This document shows positions 10,300 to 18,444 of a DNA stretch of 64,000 nt, one piece after another. The translations under genes were made by a program, and so were the position numbers. The notes under the pieces are model-generated. The model worked only from the letters and a program-made list of their open reading frames with translations. It was not told the origin of the DNA and searched no databases. How positions within the stretch are numbered: position 1 is the first letter of the stretch; each line of letters begins with the position of its first letter. The stretch is from an uncultured Collinsella sp. (GTDB lineage Bacteria > Actinomycetota > Coriobacteriia > Coriobacteriales > Coriobacteriaceae), in contig CAUFRO010000002.1 of assembly GCA_959027945.1 (NCBI GenBank), positions 1 to 64,000 on the forward strand, given 5' to 3'.

Positions 10300-11198
10300 T
10301 ACAGCACGCCTCCGATCATCAGCATCAGCTGCGCGGTGATGCAGCCGAAGATAAGCGAATCGCTACGATCGAGCATGCCGCCATGGCCCGGGATAAGGTT
10401 GCCGGAATCCTTGACGCCCACACCGCGCTTGATGCGCGACTCGATGAGGTCGCCGATAACGCCCAGAACGGACACGACCACGCCGCACAGCAGCGCATAG
10501 GGCAGGCTGAGCTTGTAGAAGTGCGTCGCCCACAGGATGAGCCAAATCAAAACCGAGCCCAGGATGCCGCCGACAAACCCCTCCCAGCTCTTTTTGGGAG
10601 AGATCTTGGGAACCATCTTGTGCTGGCCGATACGGCTACCCACGATGTAGGCAAACGAATCGGAGACCCAAAGGGACGCGCAAACGCCCACCGAAAGCAG
10701 GGCGCCGGCAAAACCGGGCACGGCATCGCGCAGCAGCACGATAGCCGACAGCATAAAGCCAGTGTAGATGGGACCCATGAGCGTCACGGCCACATCAGAG
10801 ATGCGGGTACGCGGCGACCAGACATACCAAATGCCCACAGCGAGCATCAGGGCAAAAAGCAGGGCATTCAGCAACATCGAATCGCCCAACGCCGACAGCG
10901 GAAAGAGTACGGCGGCAGCGATACCCATGCGCTCGTTAGCCATCTTGCCATCGAGCCTCGTCATACGGAAAAACTCATAGCAGCACAGACCGCTCATGAC
11001 GGAAACAAAGATGGCAGTGGGCACGATACCCAAAACCAGGCACAGGATAAAGACAACGGCATAGACGATACCGGCGGCGGCACGGGTGATAAAGCCGGCA
11101 AGCCACGAACCGGTGCCATTCTTCGCTGCGGGCGCTCCCGCAGCGACAGCCTTGCGCTCAGATGTCTTGGGAGCAATTGCCTTGGGACGATCGGACAC
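10299..11198 (-). CDS. cdsA: Phosphatidate cytidylyltransferase
   Basis: CdsA makes CDP-diacylglycerol from phosphatidate and CTP at the cytoplasmic membrane, feeding phospholipid synthesis. The 299-residue protein is mostly hydrophobic, with about eight membrane segments after a basic, disordered N terminus (first ~30 residues). The family signature near the C terminus is clear: GVKDSGNLIPGHGGMLDRSDS. Upstream uppS ends 2 bp before it and downstream dxr overlaps it. Confidence 0.97.
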   Translation of the reverse strand: MSDRPKAIAPKTSERKAVAAGAPAAKNGTGSWLAGFITRAAAGIVYAVVFILCLVLGIVPTAIFVSVMSGLCCYEFFRMTRLDGKMANERMGIAAAVLFPLSALGDSMLLNALLFALMLAVGIWYVWSPRTRISDVAVTLMGPIYTGFMLSAIVLLRDAVPGFAGALLSVGVCASLWVSDSFAYIVGSRIGQHKMVPKISPKKSWEGFVGGILGSVLIWLILWATHFYKLSLPYALLCGVVVSVLGVIGDLIESRIKRGVGVKDSGNLIPGHGGMLDRSDSLIFGCITAQLMLMIGGVL

Positions 11199-11200
11199 GA

Positions 11201-11995
11201 TTAAGCCTCCTCGGTCTTGCTCAGACCACCAAACCTACGGTCACGGCCCTGATAGGCCAAAATGGCGTCGACAAGGCCCCAACGATCAAAGTCGGGCCAA
11301 TAGGTATCGGTGACGTAGAATTCGGAATAAGCCACCTGCCACAGCAGATAGTTCGAAAGGCGCAGCTCACCAGAAGTGCGAATCACAAGCTCAGGATCGG
11401 GAAGGCCGGCGGTATAGAGGTGGGAAGCCACCATGTCGTCATCAATTGCGGCAGGATCAATCTTACCGGCGGCAACGTCGAGCGCGATCTGACGGACAGC
11501 GCGGGTAATCTCGGCACGCGCGCCGTAGTTGACGGCAAGCGCCAGCGTCATACCGGTGTGATCGGCGCACTCGGCAAGACCGCGTTCAAAAACGTCGCGG
11601 GTCTTCTTGGGCAGCGCGGAAATATCACCCAAAAAGACAACGCGCACGTTTTCGCGCTTCAGAAGCGGCAACTCGTCGATGAACGTCTTGGCAAACAAGT
11701 GCATCAAGACGTTGACCTCATGCTGCGGGCGGTTCCAGTTTTCGGTAGAAAACGCATAGGCAGAAAGCACGTCGACGCCCAGGCGCACGCAGGCGGTAAT
11801 GATCTCGCGCAGCGAGACGATACCCGCCTTGTGGCCCTCAGTGCGTGCAAGACCGCGCGACGTGGCCCAACGACCGTTGCCGTCCATGATGCACGAGATA
11901 TGGTGCGGAATGTTATTGAGGTCAAGGTCGGAAAAACCGACGCCCGCAGGGGCGTCGGCAAAGTACTCGACCAGTTTATGCTCGTCGTATTGCAC
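11201..11995 (-). CDS. uppS: Isoprenyl transferase (undecaprenyl diphosphate synthase)
   Basis: UppS condenses isopentenyl diphosphates in cis onto an allylic primer to give the C55 lipid carrier used for peptidoglycan and wall polymers. The catalytic Asp lies in ISCIMDGNGRWA, followed by RTEGHKAG; the C-terminal IRTSGELRLSNYLLWQ and SEFYVTDTYWPDF motifs are present. The 264 residues include a short N-terminal extension of about 30 residues before the catalytic core. One base separates it from frr. Confidence 0.97.
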   Translation of the reverse strand: MQYDEHKLVEYFADAPAGVGFSDLDLNNIPHHISCIMDGNGRWATSRGLARTEGHKAGIVSLREIITACVRLGVDVLSAYAFSTENWNRPQHEVNVLMHLFAKTFIDELPLLKRENVRVVFLGDISALPKKTRDVFERGLAECADHTGMTLALAVNYGARAEITRAVRQIALDVAAGKIDPAAIDDDMVASHLYTAGLPDPELVIRTSGELRLSNYLLWQVAYSEFYVTDTYWPDFDRWGLVDAILAYQGRDRRFGGLSKTEEA

Positions 11996-11996
11996 C

Positions 11997-12533
11997 TTAG
12001 ATCTCCATGACCTCGGCTTCTTTTTCCTTCAGAAGCTCCTCGACCTTGGCGACATACTCATCAGTGTGCTTCTGGACCTTGGCCTGCTCGCGACGGACAT
12101 CGTCCTCGGTGAGCTCCTCATCGCGTTCGAGCTTGTTGTTGAAGTCGCGACGGATGTTACGGATAGACACCTTGGCCTGCTCGGCGTACTCGCGGCACTC
12201 CTTGACGAGCTCGCGACGGCGCTCCTCAGTGGGAGCCGGGAACGGAAGACGAACGACGGTGCCATCGGAGTTGGGGGTAATACCCAGATCGGAAGCGCCG
12301 ATGGCCTTGACGATAGCATTGATGAGTGCCTTGTCCCACGGCTCGATGAGCAGCATGTGGGCCTCGGGGGTCTTGACGGCGGCAACCTGCGTGACCGGCG
12401 TGGGAACACCGTAATAATCGACGGTGATGTCGGACAGAATGTTGGCATTGGCGCGGCCGGTACGGACCTTGGAGAAGTTATGCTTGAGGGACTCGAGCGA
12501 CTTGTCCATATGGGCGGTGATGTTCTCTGCCAT
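11997..12533 (-). CDS. frr: Ribosome recycling factor
   Basis: RRF works with EF-G to split the post-termination ribosome. The 178-residue protein shows the standard three-helix-bundle pattern: MDKSLESLKHNFSKVRTGRAN at the start, the domain II loop VAAVKTPEAHMLLIEPWD, and PTEERRRELVKECREYAEQAKVSIRNIRRD near the C-terminal side. Upstream pyrH is 2 bp away, the pyrH-frr order found in most bacteria. Confidence 0.98.
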   Translation of the reverse strand: MAENITAHMDKSLESLKHNFSKVRTGRANANILSDITVDYYGVPTPVTQVAAVKTPEAHMLLIEPWDKALINAIVKAIGASDLGITPNSDGTVVRLPFPAPTEERRRELVKECREYAEQAKVSIRNIRRDFNNKLERDEELTEDDVRREQAKVQKHTDEYVAKVEELLKEKEAEVMEI

Positions 12534-12535
12534 GC

Positions 12536-13258
12536 TTAATCCTCCTGATAGACGAGCGTGCCGACGGGCTCACCCGCGAGCGCGCGCTTGACGGTGTCCT
12601 CGCCATCGATGTTGAGGACCAAAATCGGCATACGGTTGTCCTGGCACAGTGCCGTAGCCGTGGAATCCATAACCTGCAGACCGCGGACGAGAACCTCGTG
12701 ATAGGTGATCTTGTCAAAGCGGACGGCGTCGGCACACTTGACGGGGTCCTTGTCATAGATGCCGTCGACCTTGGTGGCTTTAATCAGAATCTCGGCGCCG
12801 ATCTCGCACGCACGAAGAGCCGCGGCGGTGTCGGTCGTAAAGTACGGATTGCCCGAACCGGCGGCAAAGATAACGACGTTGCCCTTGGAAAGGTGGTTGA
12901 TGGCGCGACGGCGAATATAGGGCTCGCAGATCTCGTTCATCTGGATAGCGCTCATAACGCGGCAGGGAACATCGTTGTGCTCGAAGGCATCCTGCAGGGC
13001 GAGCGCGTTCATAACGGTTGCCAGCATGCCCATGTAGTCGGCCTGAGCACGCTCCATGCCACCGGCAGCGCCGGCCATGCCGCGGAAAATATTGCCGCCG
13101 CCGACAACGACGCCGACCTCATGGCCAACGGCGAGCAGCTCCTTGACCTGTTTGGCAAGATGGTCAGTAACCTTGGGGTCGATGCCATACTGGCCGTCGC
13201 CCATCAGTGCTTCGCCAGAAAGCTTAAGAAGCACGCGTTTATATCGGATGTCGGACAA
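12536..13258 (-). CDS. pyrH: UMP kinase
   Basis: PyrH phosphorylates UMP to UDP in pyrimidine nucleotide synthesis and belongs to the amino-acid kinase fold. RVLLKLSGEALMG opens the protein, VVVGGGNIFRG forms the phosphate loop, and the PYFTTDTAAALRA segment binds UMP. The start is a TTG at 13258 with AAAGGAGG upstream. The length of 240 residues is typical. It heads the pyrH-frr-uppS-cdsA-dxr-rseP-ispG-proS run after the tsf terminator. Confidence 0.97.
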   Translation of the reverse strand: MSDIRYKRVLLKLSGEALMGDGQYGIDPKVTDHLAKQVKELLAVGHEVGVVVGGGNIFRGMAGAAGGMERAQADYMGMLATVMNALALQDAFEHNDVPCRVMSAIQMNEICEPYIRRRAINHLSKGNVVIFAAGSGNPYFTTDTAAALRACEIGAEILIKATKVDGIYDKDPVKCADAVRFDKITYHEVLVRGLQVMDSTATALCQDNRMPILVLNIDGEDTVKRALAGEPVGTLVYQED

Positions 13259-13319
13259 AGCGATCCTCCTTTAGATTGAACTCTCAACATTCTATCAAAG
13301 GCTCTAAGAAGAGCCATGA

Positions 13320-13354
13320 AAAAGCAGGCTGTGAGTAAAACCCACAGCCTGCTC
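13320..13354 (-). terminator. Rho-independent terminator after tsf
   Basis: Read on the minus strand, AGCAGGCTGTG and CACAGCCTGCT form a perfect 11-bp stem around a short loop and are followed by TTTTT. It separates the rpsB-tsf unit from pyrH. Confidence 0.9.
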
Positions 13355-13376
13355 ATTACCAGCTACAAGAGCTTAT

Positions 13377-14246
13377 TTACTCGCCACGAACCAGACGGTC
13401 AAAGGCAACGACGGTAATGGTGTCGCCGAGCTCCTTGGAGACCTGCTCAGCGTACTTCTTGATGGTGAGGGAGCTGTCCTTGATGAACTCCTGCTCGGTG
13501 AGCACGGACTGCTTGTAGAACTTCTCCAGACGGCCGACAGCCATCTTCTCCTGGATAGCCTCGGGCTTACCGGACTCGGCAGCCTGAGCCATGTAGATCT
13601 GCTTCTCGTGCTCGACGGTCTCGGCCGGAACCTGATCGCGGGTAGCACAGATCGGGGCGACGGCGGCAACCTGAAGGGCTACGTCGTGAGCGAAGGTCTT
13701 GAAGGACTCAGCCTGAGCGGTCTCGGCCTTCTCGAAGGCGAACTCGACGAGGACGCCGATCTTACCACCCATGTGGATGTAAGAAGCGAGCGCGCCGTTC
13801 TCAGCCTTGCGAGCAGCGAAGCGGGAGATCTTCATGTTCTCGCCCATGATGTGAATCATCTCGGTGAGCTCGGAGGAAACGGTCTCCTCGCCCATCGGCT
13901 TCTCGAGCAGAGCGTCGACGTCAGCAGGCTCGGTGGTAGCGACAACCTCAGCGACCTTGGAAGCAAAGCCGGTGAACTTGGCGTTGGAGCCAACGAAGTC
14001 GGTCTCGCAGGAGAGCTCGAGCAGAGCGCCGGTCTTGCCATCCTCGGAGACGAACGCGGCGACAGCGCCCTCGTTGGTCTCACGGCCAGCCTTCTTGGCA
14101 GCCTTGGCAAGGCCGTTCTTACGCAGGACGTCGACAGCGGCGTCCATGTCGCCGTCAGCCTCGACGAGAGCCTTCTTGCACTCCATCATCGGGGAGTCGG
14201 TCATCTCGCGGAGCTGCTTAACCATAGCGGCGGTAATCTGGGCCAT
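13377..14246 (-). CDS. tsf: Elongation factor Ts
   Basis: EF-Ts is the guanine-nucleotide exchange factor for EF-Tu. The UBA-like N-terminal domain includes LREMTDSPMMECKKALVEA, and the core signature ETNEGAVAAFV follows at about residue 53; paired N and C core subdomains complete about 289 residues. The start at 14246 is set by GAAAGGAAACACA upstream, giving MAQITAAMVK. It lies directly downstream of rpsB, the universal order, and is followed by a strong terminator. Confidence 0.98.
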   Translation of the reverse strand: MAQITAAMVKQLREMTDSPMMECKKALVEADGDMDAAVDVLRKNGLAKAAKKAGRETNEGAVAAFVSEDGKTGALLELSCETDFVGSNAKFTGFASKVAEVVATTEPADVDALLEKPMGEETVSSELTEMIHIMGENMKISRFAARKAENGALASYIHMGGKIGVLVEFAFEKAETAQAESFKTFAHDVALQVAAVAPICATRDQVPAETVEHEKQIYMAQAAESGKPEAIQEKMAVGRLEKFYKQSVLTEQEFIKDSSLTIKKYAEQVSKELGDTITVVAFDRLVRGE

Positions 14247-14291
14247 TGTGTTTCCTTTCAAAGAGATGAAAAAGAATTAACTAAGACTGAT

Positions 14292-15020
14292 TTACTCGGC
14301 CTTGGGCTCAGCGGCCATCTCGGCCTCGGAGACCTGCTCCTTGCCGGAGCCAGCGAGGCAGGCGTCAGCCATGAGCTCGCACATAAGGGTGACAGCGGAG
14401 ATAGCGTCATCGTTGCAGGGGATGCCGTACTCGACCTCGTCGGGATCGGAGTTGGTGTCGATCAGAGCGACGACGGGGATGTTCAGGCGCTGAGCCTCCT
14501 TGATGGCGTTCTCCTCGCGCTTGGTGTCGATGACAAAGAGAGCCTGGGGCAGACCCTTCATGTCGCGGGCGCCACCGAGGTTGGTCTGGAGCTTGGTGAG
14601 CTCCTTGCCGAGAACAGCCTGCTCCTTCTTGGGCAGAACAGCCATGCGGCCGTCCTCGACCATGGCCTCGAGCTCCTCCATGCGGTTGATGCGGGAGCGG
14701 ATGGTGACGAAGTTGGTCAGCATACCGCCGAGCCAACGCTGGTTAATGTAGGGCATGTTGGCGCGCTCAGCAGCGTTCTTGACGGCCTCCTGAGCCTGCT
14801 TCTTGGTGCCGACGAACAGCACGTTGCCACCCTTGGCGACGTTCTTGACGAAGGTGTAGGCCTGGTCGGCGTCGAGGATGGTCTGCTTGAGGTCGAGGAT
14901 GTAGATGCCATTGCGCTCACCGAAGATGAACGGCTTCATCTTGGGGTTCCAGCGACGGGTCTGGTGACCGAAGTGGCAGCCGGCCTCGAGCAGGGTGCGG
15001 ATATTAATCTTGGTAGCCAT
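14292..15020 (-). CDS. rpsB: 30S ribosomal protein S2
   Basis: S2 (242 residues) binds the back of the 30S subunit near S1 and is needed for start-site selection. The N-terminal INIRTLLEAGCHFGHQTRRWNPKM and the later FVIDTKREENAIKEAQRLNIPVVALIDTN segments are typical, with a short acidic, alanine-rich C-terminal tail. AGGAGG precedes the ATG. The gene has its own promoter and a leader of roughly 135 nt between it and xerC. Confidence 0.98.
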   Translation of the reverse strand: MATKINIRTLLEAGCHFGHQTRRWNPKMKPFIFGERNGIYILDLKQTILDADQAYTFVKNVAKGGNVLFVGTKKQAQEAVKNAAERANMPYINQRWLGGMLTNFVTIRSRINRMEELEAMVEDGRMAVLPKKEQAVLGKELTKLQTNLGGARDMKGLPQALFVIDTKREENAIKEAQRLNIPVVALIDTNSDPDEVEYGIPCNDDAISAVTLMCELMADACLAGSGKEQVSEAEMAAEPKAE

Positions 15021-15161
15021 GTTAAACCTCCTGTGGTTTGCCTCCGCGCGGGGTCATCCTCCAAAACCAACCCGGACATGTGCTACCAAAGCCCGGGCAC
15101 CACGGTATGAAGTAGCCGCGCGTGCGTGATAAAAACATGTTGCCGTGAAGCAACCCGATGA

Positions 15162-15190
15162 ATGATAGCAGGAATGCATCTTCCTGCCAA
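15162..15190 (-). promoter_or_regulatory. Predicted rpsB-tsf promoter
   Basis: On the minus strand TTGGCA (-35) and TATCAT (-10) are separated by 17 bases. The predicted transcript would carry a leader to 15021 containing a GTTGC-TTCACG-GCAAC stem and further GC-rich pairing. This would be a plausible site for S2 feedback control, but no known leader motif is recognised. Confidence 0.6.
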
Positions 15191-15239
15191 CCCGCAATCA
15201 AAACCACACACCTGAGTGCGGCGCGGGACGTCCCAGCCA

Positions 15240-16160
15240 CTATTCGCCGCGGGGATGGGCTTGAGCCACGGCACGTTTGAGCCGATCGGGCGTGAGATGC
15301 GTGTAAATCTGCGTTGTAGACAGGCTCGCATGGCCCAGCAGCTCTTGAACCGAGCGCAGGTCCGCACCGCCCTCGAGCAAGTCGGTCGCAAAGGTATGGC
15401 GCATCGCATGCGGGGCGATGTCGGGAGGAATGCCGGCAAGTGCCGCAAGCATATGGAACCGTCGCCTGAGCATGGCAGCACTCATGCGATTGCCACGCAC
15501 AGATATCAACAGCGGATGGGGACCATTTGCGGCATCGCGACGCTTAGCCTGCGCGAGCAGTGCCGGTCTCCCCTCCTCGACATAGGTGCGGGTCGCCTCG
15601 AGCGCACGACGATACAGAGGGACGATACGTTCTTTGCTCCCCTTGCCCCACAGGCGCAGCGTGCGTTCGGACCAAGCGATGGACTCCACATTGAGTGCTG
15701 AGAGCTCAGAGATACGGGCGCCGGATGCATAGAGCAGCTCAAGCATCGCCGCATCGCGCAGTCCCGCGGGTGTTGAGGTATCAGGCGTCTTGAGTAGCGC
15801 CTCCACCTGTTGGGTCGTCAGCACACCGGGTAGATCACGCGGCAGCTTGGGCGAGGATATGGCCGAGACCGCATCGCCTTCTACGATTCCCTCGGCAGCC
15901 ATCCAACGATAGAGCGACCGAATAGCTGACAGATGCGCCGCAAGGGTCCGAGCCGCCACCTGGTCACGCGACAACTCGGCCAAATAGGAGCGAACGGTCC
16001 GCACGTCAGCGGTGCGCGCGTCGACGTCCTCGCGCTCGCACCAGGCAGCAAAGCGCTCCAACCGCGATCCATAGGCAGTCACCGTATTGGGAGAGAGCCC
16101 CTCGACACGTGCGATGTAGGCGATAAACGAGTCGACGGTATCGTACAGGTCAAAGGCTAT
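15240..16160 (-). CDS. xerC: Tyrosine recombinase XerC/XerD-like
   Basis: This site-specific recombinase probably resolves chromosome dimers at dif. The catalytic residues are visible: Arg in ASGARISEL, HAMRHT (HxxR), His in LGHASLSTTQIYTHL and the nucleophilic Tyr in IYTHL. The N-terminal SAM-like DNA-binding domain continues upstream of the first standard start (GTG at 16082): the frame stays open and reads AFDLYDTVDSFIAYIARVEG. No ATG, GTG or TTG is available there. ATA at 16160-16158 follows GGAGG by 9 bases and overlaps the trmFO stop, so I place the start there, giving 306 residues. Start confidence is modest; identity is secure. XerC versus XerD cannot be decided. Confidence 0.88.
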   Translation of the reverse strand: MAFDLYDTVDSFIAYIARVEGLSPNTVTAYGSRLERFAAWCEREDVDARTADVRTVRSYLAELSRDQVAARTLAAHLSAIRSLYRWMAAEGIVEGDAVSAISSPKLPRDLPGVLTTQQVEALLKTPDTSTPAGLRDAAMLELLYASGARISELSALNVESIAWSERTLRLWGKGSKERIVPLYRRALEATRTYVEEGRPALLAQAKRRDAANGPHPLLISVRGNRMSAAMLRRRFHMLAALAGIPPDIAPHAMRHTFATDLLEGGADLRSVQELLGHASLSTTQIYTHLTPDRLKRAVAQAHPRGE

Positions 16161-17494
16161 GACCGGTCGCCTCCAAACAGATCGGGGCGAGTGGCCAGAT
16201 AGGCATCGAGAGCCTCGAGCGCACGGTCCGCATAGGCTTGGTAGCGGTCACGCTTGCTGCGGCGCTTACCATCCTCGAGCGGCGGCACCAAGCCAAAGTT
16301 GACATGCATGGGCTGATAGCCCACGGTGGCAGGATCGGTCGCATAGCCCACGAGCGCACCCAGGGCGCCCACACGCGGCAACTCGACGCCCGTGGCGCCG
16401 ATAGCCTCGGCATAGGTGTTGAGTGCCGCGAGCAGACCGGTCGCCACCGCTTCCATGTACCCCTCGGTGCCGGTGATCTGACCGGCCAGGCGCACGCCGG
16501 TACCGGGCACGGCAAAGGTGCCATCGAGCACGTGCGGAGCGTCGACAAAGGTATTGCGGTGCATGACACCGTAGCGGAAGAACTCAGCGTTCTCCAAGCC
16601 CGGCACCATATGGAAGACGCGCTTCTGCTCGCCAAAGGTCAGGTTGGTCTGGAAGCCCACCAGGTTGTAGGCGGTCTTCTCCTTGTTCTCGGCGCGCAGC
16701 TGAATCGCCGCCCAAGGGCGACGTCCGGTACGCGGGTCGGTGAGGCCGACGGGCTTCATGGCGCCAAAGCGGATGGCATCCTTGCCAGTGCGGGCGACTT
16801 CCTCGGCAGGCTGACAGGCCTGGAACAGGTCACCACCCTCAAAGTCCTTGAGCACCACGCGATCGGCGGTGGTGAGTGCCTCAATAAAGGCCTCGTACTC
16901 CTCCTTGTTGAGCGGAGCATTGAGATAGTCGCCGCTCCCCTGCTCCTCATAGCGCGACTGCGAAAACAGCACGTCCATATCGAGCGTGGAGGCATCGACG
17001 ATTGGCGCGGCAGCGTCAAAGAACGCCAAGGCGTCGCCACCGACGAGCTTCATGACCTCTTCGCTCAATGCTGGAGAACACAGCGGGCCCGCGGCAATGA
17101 CCACGTGGCCCTCGGGAATCTGCGTGACCTCGCCATGCACGACCTCAATATTGGGTCGGGCGGCAACCTCGGCCTCGACAAGCTCGGAAAACTTGACGCG
17201 GTCGACTGCCAGGGCACCGCCGGCGGGAACGGCCGCACGATGCGCGCAATCGAGCAGTACCGAACCCATGCGCTCGAGCTCGGCCTTTAACAAGCCCGCA
17301 GCAGAGTCCGGACGGGTTGACTTAAACGAATTTGAGCAGACGAGCTCTGCCAGGTGATCGGTATGGTGGGCCGGGGAGCTCACCTGGGGGCGCATCTCGC
17401 ACAGCTTTACGGCAAACCCGCGATCTGCCAGCTGGATCGCGCACTCCGAACCCGCCAGACCGCCACCGATAACTGTCACCTGATCGAACTGCAT
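16157..17494 (-). CDS. trmFO: Methylenetetrahydrofolate-tRNA (uracil-5-)-methyltransferase
   Basis: TrmFO uses FAD and methylenetetrahydrofolate to make m5U54 in the T-loop of tRNAs. The dinucleotide-binding motif VIGGGLAGSECAIQLA begins at residue 8, and the conserved LVCSNSFKS and the C-terminal GVRLAGQITGTEGYMEA segments are present. The ATG at 17494 is preceded by AAAGGTG; the 445-residue length is normal. A much longer open frame upstream overlaps dprA and is not part of the gene. It sits between dprA and xerC, an order common in Gram-positive genomes. Confidence 0.97.
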   Translation of the reverse strand: MQFDQVTVIGGGLAGSECAIQLADRGFAVKLCEMRPQVSSPAHHTDHLAELVCSNSFKSTRPDSAAGLLKAELERMGSVLLDCAHRAAVPAGGALAVDRVKFSELVEAEVAARPNIEVVHGEVTQIPEGHVVIAAGPLCSPALSEEVMKLVGGDALAFFDAAAPIVDASTLDMDVLFSQSRYEEQGSGDYLNAPLNKEEYEAFIEALTTADRVVLKDFEGGDLFQACQPAEEVARTGKDAIRFGAMKPVGLTDPRTGRRPWAAIQLRAENKEKTAYNLVGFQTNLTFGEQKRVFHMVPGLENAEFFRYGVMHRNTFVDAPHVLDGTFAVPGTGVRLAGQITGTEGYMEAVATGLLAALNTYAEAIGATGVELPRVGALGALVGYATDPATVGYQPMHVNFGLVPPLEDGKRRSKRDRYQAYADRALEALDAYLATRPDLFGGDRS

Positions 17495-17508
17495 CTGCAA
17501 ACACCTTT

Positions 17509-18444
17509 CTAATTGACACGTTTTCCATTGTGACCGAAGGGTGTCTGGGCGTGAAGGGCAAACTTGGAGGGCGCATACCTTCCATCCATCATGCGCTCGA
17601 TAAGGCCCTCGAGCTCGAGCGAACCCAAGAGTTTGAGTACGCCGACAGCATCGAGCGAGACGAGCGCCGCGATGTCGTCGACCTTGAGCGGAGAGGCGAT
17701 GAGCGCATGCATCACGGTCTGCTGTGTTGGATCCAGGTCGGCAATGCCGGGAGCATCGGGGCGCGAGTAGCGCAGGGTGCCGTAGATGCGTGAGATAGCC
17801 ATCTCGATAGATTCCTCGTCGATGATGCAGCAGGCACCGTTCGCAATGAGGTAATTCGTGCCACGCGACTCGGGCGATAGGATCGACCCCGGTACGGCAA
17901 GAAGTTCGCGCCCCAAATCCATAGCAGCCTCGGCTGTAGAAAACGTCCCGGAAGGCATACCCGCCTCGGAAACAAAGAGGGCTTGCGACAGGGCCGCGAT
18001 CACGCGATTGCGGCGCGGAAAGGCAAACTTGCGCGGACCCATGCCCCACGGAGAGATCGACACGACCGCGCCACCCGTATCGAGCGTGCGCATAATAAGC
18101 CCCGCGCTCGAACGCGGGTAGACCACGTCGGCGCCCGTCCCCAGCACCACGACGTGTTTGCCGCCGGCGTTGACCGCAGCCCAACCCGAGGCCTGGTCAC
18201 AACCGACCGCGCCGCCCGAAACTACCGTCACTCCCGCCTCGACCGCCACCTTTGCCGCAAGCTCTGCCACGGCAAGACCATACGGCGAGGCCTTGCGCGC
18301 GCCGATGATGGAGAGCGCGGGTGTCGAAAGCACCTCGGGGTTGCCGCGCACATAGAGCGTCTGGGGTACATCAGAAAGCTCCAAAACAGTCTCGGGATAC
18401 AACGCATCACCTGGATGCAGCTCGAAGGTCCCCTCGGCCATCAT
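17509..18444 (-). CDS. dprA: DNA-processing protein DprA
   Basis: DprA protects incoming single-stranded DNA and loads RecA during transformation. The 311-residue protein has the Rossmann-like core with SIIGARKASPYG, VVSGGAVGCDQASGW and VVLGTGADVVYP, and a C-terminal winged-helix domain (about 235-300). The ATG at 18444 lies after GGAAGGAGGG and overlaps the comM stop (ATGA). The neighbours comM (yifB), trmFO and xerC form a conserved set; the locus suggests natural transformation genes are retained, though competence itself cannot be shown here. Confidence 0.95.
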   Translation of the reverse strand: MMAEGTFELHPGDALYPETVLELSDVPQTLYVRGNPEVLSTPALSIIGARKASPYGLAVAELAAKVAVEAGVTVVSGGAVGCDQASGWAAVNAGGKHVVVLGTGADVVYPRSSAGLIMRTLDTGGAVVSISPWGMGPRKFAFPRRNRVIAALSQALFVSEAGMPSGTFSTAEAAMDLGRELLAVPGSILSPESRGTNYLIANGACCIIDEESIEMAISRIYGTLRYSRPDAPGIADLDPTQQTVMHALIASPLKVDDIAALVSLDAVGVLKLLGSLELEGLIERMMDGRYAPSKFALHAQTPFGHNGKRVN

